The translations under genes and the position numbers were made by a program. A stretch of DNA of 14,775 nucleotides, from contig QQSA01000110.1 of NCBI GenBank assembly GCA_003602535.1, positions 1 through 14,775 of the forward strand, written 5' to 3'. Each line of letters begins with the position of its first letter. The stretch's first letter is position 1. The DNA is from Candidatus Poseidoniales archaeon (lineage in GTDB: Archaea; Thermoplasmatota; Poseidoniia; Poseidoniales; Poseidoniaceae). Of this stretch, positions 1 through 7,602 are shown piece after piece. The notes under the pieces are model-generated. The model was not told the origin of the DNA. It saw only the letters and a program-made list of their open reading frames with translations, and searched no databases.

Positions 1-500
1 GCGACAACTCCTGGCATGTCGTTTTCACTAGGCTCATCCCAAGATAATTGAAAATGTAAATGAGGCTCCCAGCCCCCGTTTACACTCTCGTCGCCAACAG
101 TTGCTATTATTCGTCCTTCTTCAACTTCCATTCCTACTTCGACCATGTCTAATGACTCTACAGAAAGATGACCGTACAATGCCCAAATTGGACGATTATC
201 AATTTCGTGTTTTACAATGATTGTTGGTCCATAAGAACCCGGTTCGTCATTTATACCGAGAGAATGAACAATACCTTTCGAAAATGCATGAACAGGCTCA
301 CCTACTGGCGCTCCGATGTCAATTCCAATGTGAAGGTCACGATTGCCATCAAACAATTCTTGAGTGTACATTCCTGGACGAACTTCGTCATAGCGTCCTA
401 TTTGATACGGGAATGGGCATTCAAAATCTGGATCTACTCCTTTGGTGAAATCAAATACCCAATAGTCTTCAGGAAGTATGATGACTTCTGCCATACCCAT
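1..500 (-). CDS. M23/LytM-family metallopeptidase, partial (C-terminus beyond the left edge)
   Basis: Reading the minus strand from the ATG at 500-498 gives an open frame of 166 codons that leaves the window. An in-frame TAG about 13 codons upstream bounds it; a second ATG lies at 494. The zinc-site motifs of LytM peptidases are all visible: HIGID (H57, D61), YGH (H111) and HLH (H147, H149), so the site looks intact. This fold normally cuts peptidoglycan or glycine-rich peptides. No signal peptide or N-terminal membrane helix is visible, so a cytosolic place is possible, and archaea of this kind have no murein. The HIGIDIGAP, NGGWEPHLHFQ and YGHLS stretches recall, from memory, the M23 domain fused to class-III aminotransferases in some bacteria; here the visible part begins directly with the M23 region. 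The gene diverges from the membrane glycosyltransferase at 568. Family call is firm; substrate is unknown. Confidence 0.85.
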   Translation of the reverse strand, partial: MGMAEVIILPEDYWVFDFTKGVDPDFECPFPYQIGRYDEVRPGMYTQELFDGNRDLHIGIDIGAPVGEPVHAFSKGIVHSLGINDEPGSYGPTIIVKHEIDNRPIWALYGHLSVESLDMVEVGMEVEEGRIIATVGDESVNGGWEPHLHFQLSWDEPSENDMPGVV

Positions 501-567
501 ACCGAAATGGCTCTAATTGATGATTCTTCGCAAATAGGTTTGAAGACATGAAGCACAAGCCAAGCCT

Positions 568-2601
568 ATGTCTCTCGGGTTAGGAGTCGCAATCTTACCC
601 GGAATCGCAATTGCCCGGCGGATTGACAAAGAAGGTGATTGGAAGCGCCAATTACTGCTAACCCCTGCTCTTGGGATGCTAACTTGCCTGGGTTTAGCAG
701 GACTATGTTTCATGCTGGGATGGACTTTAGATTCATTAACAGGATTATTTATTCTAGCAAATATTATCGCTATCATTTCAATAAGAGTTGAATTAGATCC
801 GATTCCAACCGATAGTAAAGTTGAACGTAATCCTTGGTTCTGGATTTTTACTGCGATTGCTTGCTTCATAGCGATTACTCCGTTGACATACATGAGACCC
901 ATGGGTGTTGATTGGGTAGGATTTGCATCTCTAGCAGACGCAATATCTAGAAATGGTGATTTCTCACTCTCACAACCATCAGAGGGATTTTGGATATATC
1001 CACCTGCATTCCCAATGCTAGCAGCATGGCTAGGAGGTTCCCCCGCAACTGCGGTTTTCATCCTAGGGACAATATGTTTCACATCATTGCTAATGGGTAT
1101 AGCTGCAATCGGTGAAAAATTGAATTGCGGACATTGGACAATAATGGCAATGTTGCTGGCACCAGCACTTTTTGCAAAAAATCTAGATTCAGGTTATCCA
1201 ACTGTTGCCAGCCAATTGGGGTTGGTAGTAATTCTCACGATGTTTGGAGATAAGATAAGGTGGGGCACTGCGGCAATTACTGGCTTAGTAGTCGCAATGA
1301 TACATCCAACTGGATTAATCTACATGTCTACCTTAATTGCAGCGCACATAATAGTTTCAAAGGGGCAAAAAATCACCGTGACAGAAAGAGTACAATCAAG
1401 TATTCTTATGGTATCCATACTCTTCGCTGTAATAGTTATCTCACCAGCATTTGATGGTAAGTCTGTATTCGCAGAATACGGATGGCAAGGTGGCATTCCA
1501 ATGGCAATGTATGCTGGATTACTATTGCCACTTGGGCTGTGGGCAGGATGGACATTACGTAGTGATAAAAATGCTAGAATACTCATGACATGGTTTGGGT
1601 TAAATTGGATCTTATCCTCAATTCACTTACTAGATGGCGTGGAGGGTTTTGCATTACTTTCAATGCTCTCATATGCATTATACTCTATGAGTATGCATGC
1701 ATTCCACATACCACTCGCTACTTTGGTAGGAATGCGTCTCTCAAAGATGGAAGGAGGTATATCATCAGATGGGGGTAGAGCTGTTATGATTGTAACATTA
1801 TTATTGTGTGGAATCGCTCACAGCGCACTTTCAGAATTATCAGAACATGATGAACTGCATGTAATTTCAAATGGCGAAGCGAATCTTTTCAACATGCTAG
1901 ATGAATTACCTGAGGACTCGATTGTTTACACTGAAAATGAACATTGGGGACATATTTATTCTATTCCAGAACACATTGGAGTAACTTCTGTTCCAACACT
2001 AGGAATTCTAAATCAAGAATATTCAATACAGAATGCGGCTACAACTGCGATAATCTACGACGACATATCCCGATTACAAGAATTGGGAATCACTCATGCC
2101 TTAGCCTCTCCAAAAGGAATTATGATGCAGTATATACAAGCTTCAACGCATTGGGAAAAGTTGTGGTCTAGCGGTGCATCAGTAGTTTACATTCTCGAAG
2201 ATGACAACATGGTATCCCAATACCACAAAGTCGAAGGAGAAAATATGCGACCTGACCCCTGGTCGTCACTCAGAGAACTTGATCCATTCAATCTAGGTGA
2301 TGAACGATTATATCTTACTGAAGGTACTCACCACTTCAATGTAAACGATACAACTTCTTACCAAGTTTGTGTCATGGTAGAATTTGTTGGTGATGTTTCA
2401 GCAATAGTAAATGGTAACGAATATCAGGGTTCGGGATGGTATAATTCCTGTAAATCTGCAGGTGATGGAGGTTTCGATATAGTAATTCAAAGTGAGGCTG
2501 AATATTGGATTAATCCATTAGGTGCATCTGGTAGAGGAGATCAGATGATTGATGAGACTGGAATCCGAATTCACTGGGTAGAAACAACTCATATAGCGTG
2601 A
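568..2601 (+). CDS. Multi-pass membrane protein, probable GT-C-fold glycosyltransferase
   Basis: A 677-residue protein. Roughly the first 420 residues form a series of hydrophobic helices; the last 240 or so are soluble and probably lie outside the membrane. The first large extracytoplasmic loop carries an acidic residue (D115, in GVDW) followed by YPPAFP (144-149), the layout of GT-C enzymes that use dolichol-phosphate sugars or similar donors. Further polar motifs in the helices are YPTVASQ (210-216) and HPTG (246-249). The tail looks beta-rich and has two cysteines (in YQVCVMV and YNSCKS) that could form a disulfide. ATG 568 is the only usual start after the in-frame TGA upstream. The next gene is a cytosolic GT2 enzyme, which supports a pair that makes and then transfers a lipid-linked sugar. 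I do not recognise a named subfamily; another polytopic membrane function cannot be excluded. Confidence 0.6.
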   Translation: MSLGLGVAILPGIAIARRIDKEGDWKRQLLLTPALGMLTCLGLAGLCFMLGWTLDSLTGLFILANIIAIISIRVELDPIPTDSKVERNPWFWIFTAIACFIAITPLTYMRPMGVDWVGFASLADAISRNGDFSLSQPSEGFWIYPPAFPMLAAWLGGSPATAVFILGTICFTSLLMGIAAIGEKLNCGHWTIMAMLLAPALFAKNLDSGYPTVASQLGLVVILTMFGDKIRWGTAAITGLVVAMIHPTGLIYMSTLIAAHIIVSKGQKITVTERVQSSILMVSILFAVIVISPAFDGKSVFAEYGWQGGIPMAMYAGLLLPLGLWAGWTLRSDKNARILMTWFGLNWILSSIHLLDGVEGFALLSMLSYALYSMSMHAFHIPLATLVGMRLSKMEGGISSDGGRAVMIVTLLLCGIAHSALSELSEHDELHVISNGEANLFNMLDELPEDSIVYTENEHWGHIYSIPEHIGVTSVPTLGILNQEYSIQNAATTAIIYDDISRLQELGITHALASPKGIMMQYIQASTHWEKLWSSGASVVYILEDDNMVSQYHKVEGENMRPDPWSSLRELDPFNLGDERLYLTEGTHHFNVNDTTSYQVCVMVEFVGDVSAIVNGNEYQGSGWYNSCKSAGDGGFDIVIQSEAEYWINPLGASGRGDQMIDETGIRIHWVETTHIA

Positions 2602-2644
2602 ATTTGAGCGAAAGGCTTGATTGTTGAACCACCACCCAAGGCAT

Positions 2645-3349
2645 GTGAGAAACCTATTCATCATGTTACCCACTCTTGATGAAGAGAGGGCTTTACCTCA
2701 AGTCTATTCAAGAATTCCTTTCTTTGAATTAGAAAAATTAGGATTTAATTCCAGAGTTGTTGTCGTAGATGGAGGATCAACAGATAACACTCTCAAGATT
2801 GCAGATGAACTCGGTTGTCAAATCATAAATCAATGGGGAGAAGGAAAAGGTGCTGGAATCCGTCAGGCTTTCAAAGAATTCAAAAAATTGGATGATGATG
2901 TATTGGTCATGTTAGATTCTGATGGCACCTATTCTCCAGAAGAAATTCCTCGAATGATTTCTTCTATCCCAAAGGGTGGTATCTCGATAGGTGATCGATT
3001 ACATGGCAATCTAGGTAAAAATGCTATGACTCGCACTAATTGGCTTGGAAATCATCTCCTTACATGGCTTGCTGTAGCATTGCATGGCGAACCTGTCAAT
3101 GACCTGTGCTCTGGTTTCTGGGCATTCTCAAAAGAAGCTGTTTCTAGCCTAAAATTAAACAGTATGCGTTTTGAAATCGAAGCAGAAATGTATACTTCAT
3201 GTGCTTATCAGAATATTACTATGAAACATGTACCAATCAGTTATTCGAAACGTGTAGGAGAGGCTAAACTTGGAAGTATCAAAGATGGGACCTCAATTGC
3301 AAGGAAACTCATCATAAGGAGAATCTTCCCCACGCCACATGAGGAATGA
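2645..3349 (+). CDS. Family 2 glycosyltransferase, dolichyl-phosphate-sugar-synthase-like
   Basis: A soluble GT-A-fold glycosyltransferase of about 234 residues that likely transfers a hexose from a nucleotide sugar to a polyprenyl or dolichyl phosphate at the cytosolic membrane face. Visible motifs are MLPTLDEE near the N-terminus, VVVDGGSTDNT (nucleotide binding, D42), DSDGTYSPEEI (the DxD metal site, 91-93), NDLCSGFWAF (153-161) and FEIEAEM (176-182), in the order seen in DPM1-like enzymes. No C-terminal membrane helices are present. The frame is open back to TTG 2621, but GTG 2645 gives the N-terminus VRNLFIMLPT, which fits the family better than the extra LLNHHPRH residues; ATG 2663 would cut into the first strand. 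It lies 43 bases after the membrane protein, and its stop overlaps the next start in an ATGA. The sugar cannot be told from sequence. Confidence 0.8.
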   Translation: MRNLFIMLPTLDEERALPQVYSRIPFFELEKLGFNSRVVVVDGGSTDNTLKIADELGCQIINQWGEGKGAGIRQAFKEFKKLDDDVLVMLDSDGTYSPEEIPRMISSIPKGGISIGDRLHGNLGKNAMTRTNWLGNHLLTWLAVALHGEPVNDLCSGFWAFSKEAVSSLKLNSMRFEIEAEMYTSCAYQNITMKHVPISYSKRVGEAKLGSIKDGTSIARKLIIRRIFPTPHEE

Positions 3350-4314
3350 AGATGAGTCGCTACAGTGTTGCGATACTTGGAGCAAGCGGCCTAGTTGGTC
3401 AGCGCCTCCAAGAATTACTGCACAGTCACCCATTTTTCGAAGTTGTAGCAATCGCTGGATCTCCTCGAAATGTAGGATTAATGTTCGATGAAATAGAATG
3501 GCGTTTGGAATCAAAACGCCCTAATTATGACATTTTGATTTGTTCGATGAGTGATATACCGGATGTAGATATCGCATTCTCTGCATTACCCAGTAATGTC
3601 GCAGAAATAGTTGAACCATCTTTGGTAGCAAGAGGAATTCATGTATTCTCGAATGCCAGTGCTTTCAGAAGAATTGCTGGAATTCCCTTGGTAATTCCTG
3701 AAGTAAACCCGGATGCAATGTCTACCTACGAAGGGCATGCATGTGCAACTAATTGTACAGTAGTACCCGTGGTAACTCCAATTATTGGATTGAAAAAACT
3801 AGGCATAAAATCTGTCACTATCCATACTCGACAAGCATTATCTGGAGGCGGATGGAAATTGCTATTCGATGAAGATGCAAATTCAGGAAACGTAAATCCA
3901 TTTATTCCTGGAGAAGAGGAAAAATTGATCGCTGAATTGAAACTATTACTTGATTTGGAGATACCCGTTCTAGCATCATGCAATAGAGTTCCAGAAAAAG
4001 ATGGACATTTCGTCTCCTGCGGTGTCGAAGTTAGTAGAGACACAACGGTTGAAGAAGTTAGAGAATTGATGAACTTACCAACATTAGATTTGCCATCATC
4101 ACCCTCAGAAGTGAATATGATAATCGACGATTCTCCTAATCGTGACGAACACCTGTGGAATGGCGACGGAATGGCAACAACTGTAGGTAATATCAGAGTT
4201 CAAGGAAATATAATCCGTTTCGATGCTTTATCTCATAATACGATTAGAGGAGCAGCCGGTGGAGTGATATTATTGGCAGAATTTGCTGTACAAGAATCCT
4301 ACATCACCAAATAG
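3346..4314 (+). CDS. asd: Aspartate-semialdehyde dehydrogenase
   Basis: Catalyses the NADPH-dependent reductive dephosphorylation of aspartyl phosphate to aspartate semialdehyde, the branch point to lysine, threonine and methionine. The N-terminal Rossmann motif GASGLVGQ (12-19) binds NADP. SNAS (102-105) and ATNCTVVP (134-141) follow, with C137 as the catalytic cysteine. RQALSGGG (162-169), a PFIPGEEEKL segment (185-194) and CNRVPEKDGH (212-221, H221 the catalytic histidine) match the archaeal/fungal Asd type. At 322 residues it is a little shorter than most archaeal relatives but lacks no core motif. ATG 3346 overlaps the preceding stop in an ATGA, suggesting translational coupling; ATG 3352 is an alternative two codons later. 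Its company of glycosyltransferases gives no functional hint and probably reflects operon packing. Confidence 0.95.
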   Translation: MKMSRYSVAILGASGLVGQRLQELLHSHPFFEVVAIAGSPRNVGLMFDEIEWRLESKRPNYDILICSMSDIPDVDIAFSALPSNVAEIVEPSLVARGIHVFSNASAFRRIAGIPLVIPEVNPDAMSTYEGHACATNCTVVPVVTPIIGLKKLGIKSVTIHTRQALSGGGWKLLFDEDANSGNVNPFIPGEEEKLIAELKLLLDLEIPVLASCNRVPEKDGHFVSCGVEVSRDTTVEEVRELMNLPTLDLPSSPSEVNMIIDDSPNRDEHLWNGDGMATTVGNIRVQGNIIRFDALSHNTIRGAAGGVILLAEFAVQESYITK

Positions 4315-4344
4315 TCAACCTCTCTTCGCTTGCTTGGTGGTTGC

Positions 4345-5313
4345 ATGGGTGTCACGGCAATGATTCCGAATATGACTTTCCAACAGTTGAAAGATGAAGC
4401 TAATTCTAGATGGGGAGAAATTTGGGATTCAAATTCATCTCGTCTTGAAATAATGCTATTGTGTCCACGTAAAGAACGTAAATTATTGGAGTTACATGGT
4501 GACATGATTGATCACGGACAACCTGTCATGGGAATTTTCCACCGCCCAAGGGCTGAAGCGGAGTTATTGACCGAACAAGGATTTGATCCACGCGCAGCAT
4601 CATTTCAATTCCTGAACATTTCAAATGCAGACATGGGGCCTTGGATGCAACAACTGGTTACCCAAGAAGGATGGCTAAGAAGTACTGTTGAGTTGGCACC
4701 AGTACCATTCGCTTTAGACATCCCAAATCAGAGGCCGTTCGAAAAGAGAACAATACTATGTTTCCGTCATCCAAGTCTTCCTCCTTTAGCAAATTACTTC
4801 TTGCCATACCCAATCCATGCTTTGGTCGGTAAAGCCTTTGTGTCACTACCAAGAAGACAAGCTGCAGAATTAGCACGTCAGCAAGCAGAGATTCTGGGAG
4901 TTGGTTTAGCAAAGCCAGAACCGGAAATCGTTGAAGTGCCAGTTGTAGAACCTGTAGTTGAAGTTGAGCCAGTTGCAATCGCTGTCGAAGATTCATTCGT
5001 CGCAGAAATGATTCCTGAAGAAGTCGAGAATGTCGCTCTTCCTAAACAAGAAGAAGACAATATTACACCTGCACCTTCACCTCAGGAAACACCAAATGTT
5101 GTTGAAGAAAGTATACCGCTACCAACAGGTGATCCTGAAGTTGACAATACATCACCGATTGAGAGAGAGTTCCGTTCTCTAATTCAGGAACTTTTGGATG
5201 CTGGAGTGGACCCATCCGATATGATGACTGACCCACGCCTAGAAGAGATTACTGAACGCGCATTGGCTCAGAATTTCGAAACATGGCCAGTATTCATGCA
5301 GATGGTTAGTTGA
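4345..5313 (+). CDS. Unrecognised protein with acidic Pro/Val/Glu-rich linker
   Basis: I do not recognise this 322-residue protein. Residues 1 to about 185 look globular and include a conserved-looking LFRHPSLPPLAN-like stretch (CFRHPSLPPLAN, 139-150) and two cysteines (40, 139). Residues about 190 to 265 are a low-complexity linker with repeated VEP/VEV units and acidic and Pro-rich runs, likely disordered. Residues about 270 to 322 look helical (PIEREFRSLIQELLDAG onwards) and could be a small binding domain. There is no signal peptide or membrane segment. ATG 4345 is preceded by GGTGG four bases upstream; ATGs at 4360 and 4372 are other options. It sits 30 bases after asd and 38 before the zinc-ribbon gene. 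The architecture, globular domain plus flexible tether plus helical tail, suggests a scaffold or adaptor, but that is inference. Confidence 0.75.
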   Translation: MGVTAMIPNMTFQQLKDEANSRWGEIWDSNSSRLEIMLLCPRKERKLLELHGDMIDHGQPVMGIFHRPRAEAELLTEQGFDPRAASFQFLNISNADMGPWMQQLVTQEGWLRSTVELAPVPFALDIPNQRPFEKRTILCFRHPSLPPLANYFLPYPIHALVGKAFVSLPRRQAAELARQQAEILGVGLAKPEPEIVEVPVVEPVVEVEPVAIAVEDSFVAEMIPEEVENVALPKQEEDNITPAPSPQETPNVVEESIPLPTGDPEVDNTSPIEREFRSLIQELLDAGVDPSDMMTDPRLEEITERALAQNFETWPVFMQMVS

Positions 5314-5351
5314 ATGCGAGGGTTCAAAGACGAGTTAGGAGTGGGAGATTT

Positions 5352-5558
5352 ATGGCATTCTGTATCAGTTGTGGACAAATGCAAGCAGATGGCACTAGAT
5401 TCTGTCGTTTTTGTGGAGGGCAGCAACCAGGTGAACAGTTGATTGCTCGCTTACGAATGGAAGCTGAAGCAATTCGTTTCCGTATGCAACAAATGCAGAC
5501 TCAACAAATGCAACAGGCGAATTATGGCCAACAACAGAACCAAGGTCGACGTTGGTGA
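5352..5558 (+). CDS. Small zinc-ribbon protein with Gln/Met-rich tail
   Basis: A 68-residue protein starting at ATG 5352, with GGAG seven bases or so upstream; the frame stays open back to TTG 5310, but those residues are not needed. The N-terminus has a single zinc ribbon, CISCGQMQADGTRFCRFC, that is CxxC-x10-CxxC with all four cysteines at residues 4, 7, 18 and 21. A charged helix follows (EQLIARLRMEAEAIRFR), then a low-complexity tail rich in Gln and Met ending in GRRW. Such ribbons occur in many small archaeal and bacterial proteins of unknown role and usually mediate protein or nucleic-acid contacts. The TGA stop overlaps the GTG start of the methyltransferase gene, so the two are probably translated together. 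It is not Trm112-like. Function unknown. Confidence 0.75.
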   Translation: MAFCISCGQMQADGTRFCRFCGGQQPGEQLIARLRMEAEAIRFRMQQMQTQQMQQANYGQQQNQGRRW

Positions 5559-6112
5559 TTAAATTGAAACTTCGCCACTTGGCGATCGCTCTATCCAAAC
5601 TTCCTGCCCACCCTTGCAATAGTGTGGAGCTTGAGCAATATCAAACCGAAGGTAATCTAGCAGCATTGTGGTTGTCTCAGATAGATGGTTTTGATGGACT
5701 GGATGGAAAAACCGTACTTGATCTCGGCGCAGGGAATGGAATTTTAGGTCATGGTGCGCAATTATTAGGAGCAGATGTGACATTCGTAGAGTGCGATATT
5801 GATGCAGCAGAGTTATGTCAGAAATTAGGTAAAACAATCATTGGTCGAGTTGGAGAAATCGATTTGCCCAAGGTAGACATTGTAATTTGTAATCCTCCAT
5901 GGGGAGTGCAAACTCATGGAGCGGATAGAGTATTTATCGAAGCCGCTCAACAATGTGCACCAGTAGTGCACATGATGCACAGCGCTGCAGCAACTCATCT
6001 TCCTGAAGGTGAAATTATTCTCGAAGGCGAATTTAGAATGCCAGCAACATACCAACATCATTCATCAAAAATGGGGACTACAAGCATCAAATGTTGGCGA
6101 TTCACTCAATGA
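5555..6112 (+). CDS. METTL5-like N6-adenine RNA methyltransferase
   Basis: A 185-residue Rossmann-fold, SAM-dependent methyltransferase. LEQYQT (26-31) corresponds to the LEQYPT motif of METTL5, DLGAGNG (56-62) is the SAM-binding motif I, VECDID (78-83) the acidic motif II, and CNPPWG (112-117) the NPP[FYW] catalytic motif of N6-adenine and related amino-methyltransferases. Human METTL5 methylates an adenine in small-subunit rRNA; by similarity this protein probably modifies rRNA or another structured RNA. I chose GTG 5555 because it forms a GTGA overlap with the previous stop and gives an N-terminus of METTL5 length; TTG 5552 and 5564 are alternatives. The gene precedes the Csl4 fusion; from memory, methyltransferases of this kind lie near csl4 in other archaea too. 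Substrate is inferred, class is firm. Confidence 0.85.
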   Translation: MIKLKLRHLAIALSKLPAHPCNSVELEQYQTEGNLAALWLSQIDGFDGLDGKTVLDLGAGNGILGHGAQLLGADVTFVECDIDAAELCQKLGKTIIGRVGEIDLPKVDIVICNPPWGVQTHGADRVFIEAAQQCAPVVHMMHSAAATHLPEGEIILEGEFRMPATYQHHSSKMGTTSIKCWRFTQ

Positions 6113-6130
6113 TAGGGGTTCAAAAGCAAA

Positions 6131-6183
6131 CAGCCCCCGCCTCAACCATCCCCTTCCCGTCACCCGTAGGGTGACTCCCCCAA
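6131..6183 (+). promoter_or_regulatory. C-rich, G-poor leader upstream of csl4
   Basis: In an otherwise AT-rich window this 53-base stretch holds 28 C and only 8 G by my count. It lies between the methyltransferase stop and the csl4 start and would be in the 5' leader, or the intercistronic spacer, of the csl4 message. It contains runs of four or five C and the hairpin described separately. A binding site for a poly-C-binding protein or a processing site is possible; no function can be assigned from sequence. Confidence 0.35.
6159..6175 (+). promoter_or_regulatory. Perfect 7-bp hairpin before csl4, with SD-like 3' arm
   Basis: GTCACCC and GGGTGAC pair perfectly across a GTA loop. No T run follows, so it is not a classical terminator. 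The 3' arm contains GGGTGA, the only Shine-Dalgarno-like sequence before the csl4 ATG at 6187 (11 bases away), so folding would hide it. A translational switch, an RNA-stability element or a protein-binding dyad are all possible; this is inference. Confidence 0.5.
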
Positions 6184-6186
6184 AAC

Positions 6187-7593
6187 ATGAGTGTGAAAAA
6201 AATGGCGAGCATCGTCACCCCAGGAACTGTAGTTGGATCTACAGAAAAGAATAGCCCCGGAACGGGAACAGTAGAACAAAATGGCGATTTAATCGCATTA
6301 CTAACCGGCAAAGTTGTCGATAATGATGGCGTCATTAGTATTGAAACTCACAATGAAATGCTACGAATTGAAGTAGGAGATTTAGTCATCGGAGAGGTAG
6401 TAAAACTCAATGAGAAATCTGGAGAAATTCGAATCCTTAGTGTTGAAGGTAAAGCCAATCGAGCCATTATGGCAGATCAAGAATACGCACAATTCCATGT
6501 CACTCGTATTTGTGACAGATTCCTTCACAATACCGCAGATGGTCTACGGCGCAGAGATATTGTTCGTGCCAAGGTAAGTGAGGCGGGAAATGTAATTCGA
6601 ATCGATATGCGTGAAGACGTGAATTGTGGAGTTCTTTGGGCTCTTTGTCCATCGTGTGGTGATACCTTTGTCGCAGAACAAAACAATGATTGGAACGTTG
6701 CATGTCATACATGTGGCAATCAATCATTTAGAGCATTGGCAGATGATTTTGGTGGAGAAGCAGGTAAAGCATCGATGAATGGTTCCGGAAAACGCTGGAG
6801 TGGTGCTGCTGAAGCACAATTCGCCAAAGGAAGTGCAGGACGTGCAACTTTCATCGCTGAAGATATTCGTGAAGACGGCCGAGAACGCACTTACTTCAAG
6901 TTCCAAGGAGAAGGTGGCGGCGGAGGTCGTGAACGTAGACAAAAAGCTGCACCAGGATGCAGATTATTCGTTGGGGGATTGTCTCGTGATGTCGAAGATG
7001 ATGAACTACGATCTAAGTTCAAGGAACATGGTAAAATCACTGATTTCGCACTGATGAAAGATGATGCTGGAAACAGTCGTGGATTTGGTTTCATCACATT
7101 TGAAAAGAAAGAGATGGCAGATGCTGCGATCGCTGCTCTCAACGGCATGAAGATTAAAGGACGTAAAATCGGAGTTCGTGATGCTGATGCCCCAAGAGAT
7201 GAGAAACCTAGACGCAAGCAGGTTGAAGGCGCTAGATTGTATGTAGGAAACCTTCCATTCAAGGCAAGTGAAGATGACCTCGCTGCATTATTCAAAGATC
7301 ATTGCGATACCGCACATGTTCATTGGGCAACCGATAACGCTGGAAGAAAGAAAGCATTTGCATTCGTTACAATTATGCCTGAGTCAAAAGGCGAAGAAGT
7401 CGTTAGTAAATTAAATGGGCATGAAATGATGGGACGCACAATTAAGGTCGATTTATCAAAACCTCGTGACAGAAGTGGCGGCAACAATAACCGTGGTGGT
7501 AAAGGCGGTAAATCTGCTCGTGAACTCCGCGCTTTAGCTGAAGAAGAAGCGGATGCTAAGAAAAAGAAACGCCGCCGTCCAAAAAAGGATTGA
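6187..7593 (+). CDS. csl4: Exosome subunit Csl4 fused to two RRM domains
   Basis: A 468-residue protein. Residues about 6-60 match the Csl4 N-terminal domain (IVTPGTVVGS, then LLTGKVV). About 61-145 form the S1 RNA-binding domain. CPSC (154-157) and CHTC (173-176) make the zinc ribbon. This much is a complete archaeal Csl4, one of the cap proteins that deliver RNA to the Rrp41/Rrp42 core. After a Gly-rich linker come two RRMs: RRM1 about 259-333 (RNP2 LFVGGL, RNP1 RGFGFITF) and RRM2 about 350-424 (RNP2 LYVGNL, RNP1-like KKAFAFVTI). The end is Gly/Asn-rich with a strongly basic tail KKKKRRRPKK. Archaeal Csl4 usually stops after the zinc ribbon, so the RRM half is an addition that probably broadens RNA capture. 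ATG 6187 is used; ATG 6202 would fit the family N-terminus equally well. The frame is continuous, with no sign of frameshift at the junction. Confidence 0.93.
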   Translation: MSVKKMASIVTPGTVVGSTEKNSPGTGTVEQNGDLIALLTGKVVDNDGVISIETHNEMLRIEVGDLVIGEVVKLNEKSGEIRILSVEGKANRAIMADQEYAQFHVTRICDRFLHNTADGLRRRDIVRAKVSEAGNVIRIDMREDVNCGVLWALCPSCGDTFVAEQNNDWNVACHTCGNQSFRALADDFGGEAGKASMNGSGKRWSGAAEAQFAKGSAGRATFIAEDIREDGRERTYFKFQGEGGGGGRERRQKAAPGCRLFVGGLSRDVEDDELRSKFKEHGKITDFALMKDDAGNSRGFGFITFEKKEMADAAIAALNGMKIKGRKIGVRDADAPRDEKPRRKQVEGARLYVGNLPFKASEDDLAALFKDHCDTAHVHWATDNAGRKKAFAFVTIMPESKGEEVVSKLNGHEMMGRTIKVDLSKPRDRSGGNNNRGGKGGKSARELRALAEEEADAKKKKRRRPKKD

Positions 7594-7602
7594 GGTGTAA
7601 AA

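Noticed and set aside
168..551. Overlapping plus-strand open frames at the left edge (127 and 75 residues)
   Set aside because: They lie opposite the M23 peptidase, whose minus-strand frame carries all zinc-binding motifs; their own sequence is Cys/Trp/His-rich and resembles nothing.
513..1082. 189-residue minus-strand open frame
   Set aside because: Antisense to the start of the membrane glycosyltransferase gene; composition typical of an antisense shadow, with no domain.
5314..5443. Short frame starting ATG right after the TGA of the unknown protein (TGAATG)
   Set aside because: It encodes about 42 residues in another frame across the zinc-ribbon gene; the ribbon frame has four correctly spaced cysteines.
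5352..5558. Zinc-ribbon protein as a Trm112 homologue, the known METTL5 partner
   Set aside because: The CxxC-x10-CxxC ribbon and Gln/Met-rich tail do not match the Trm112 layout; only its position next to the methyltransferase suggested it.
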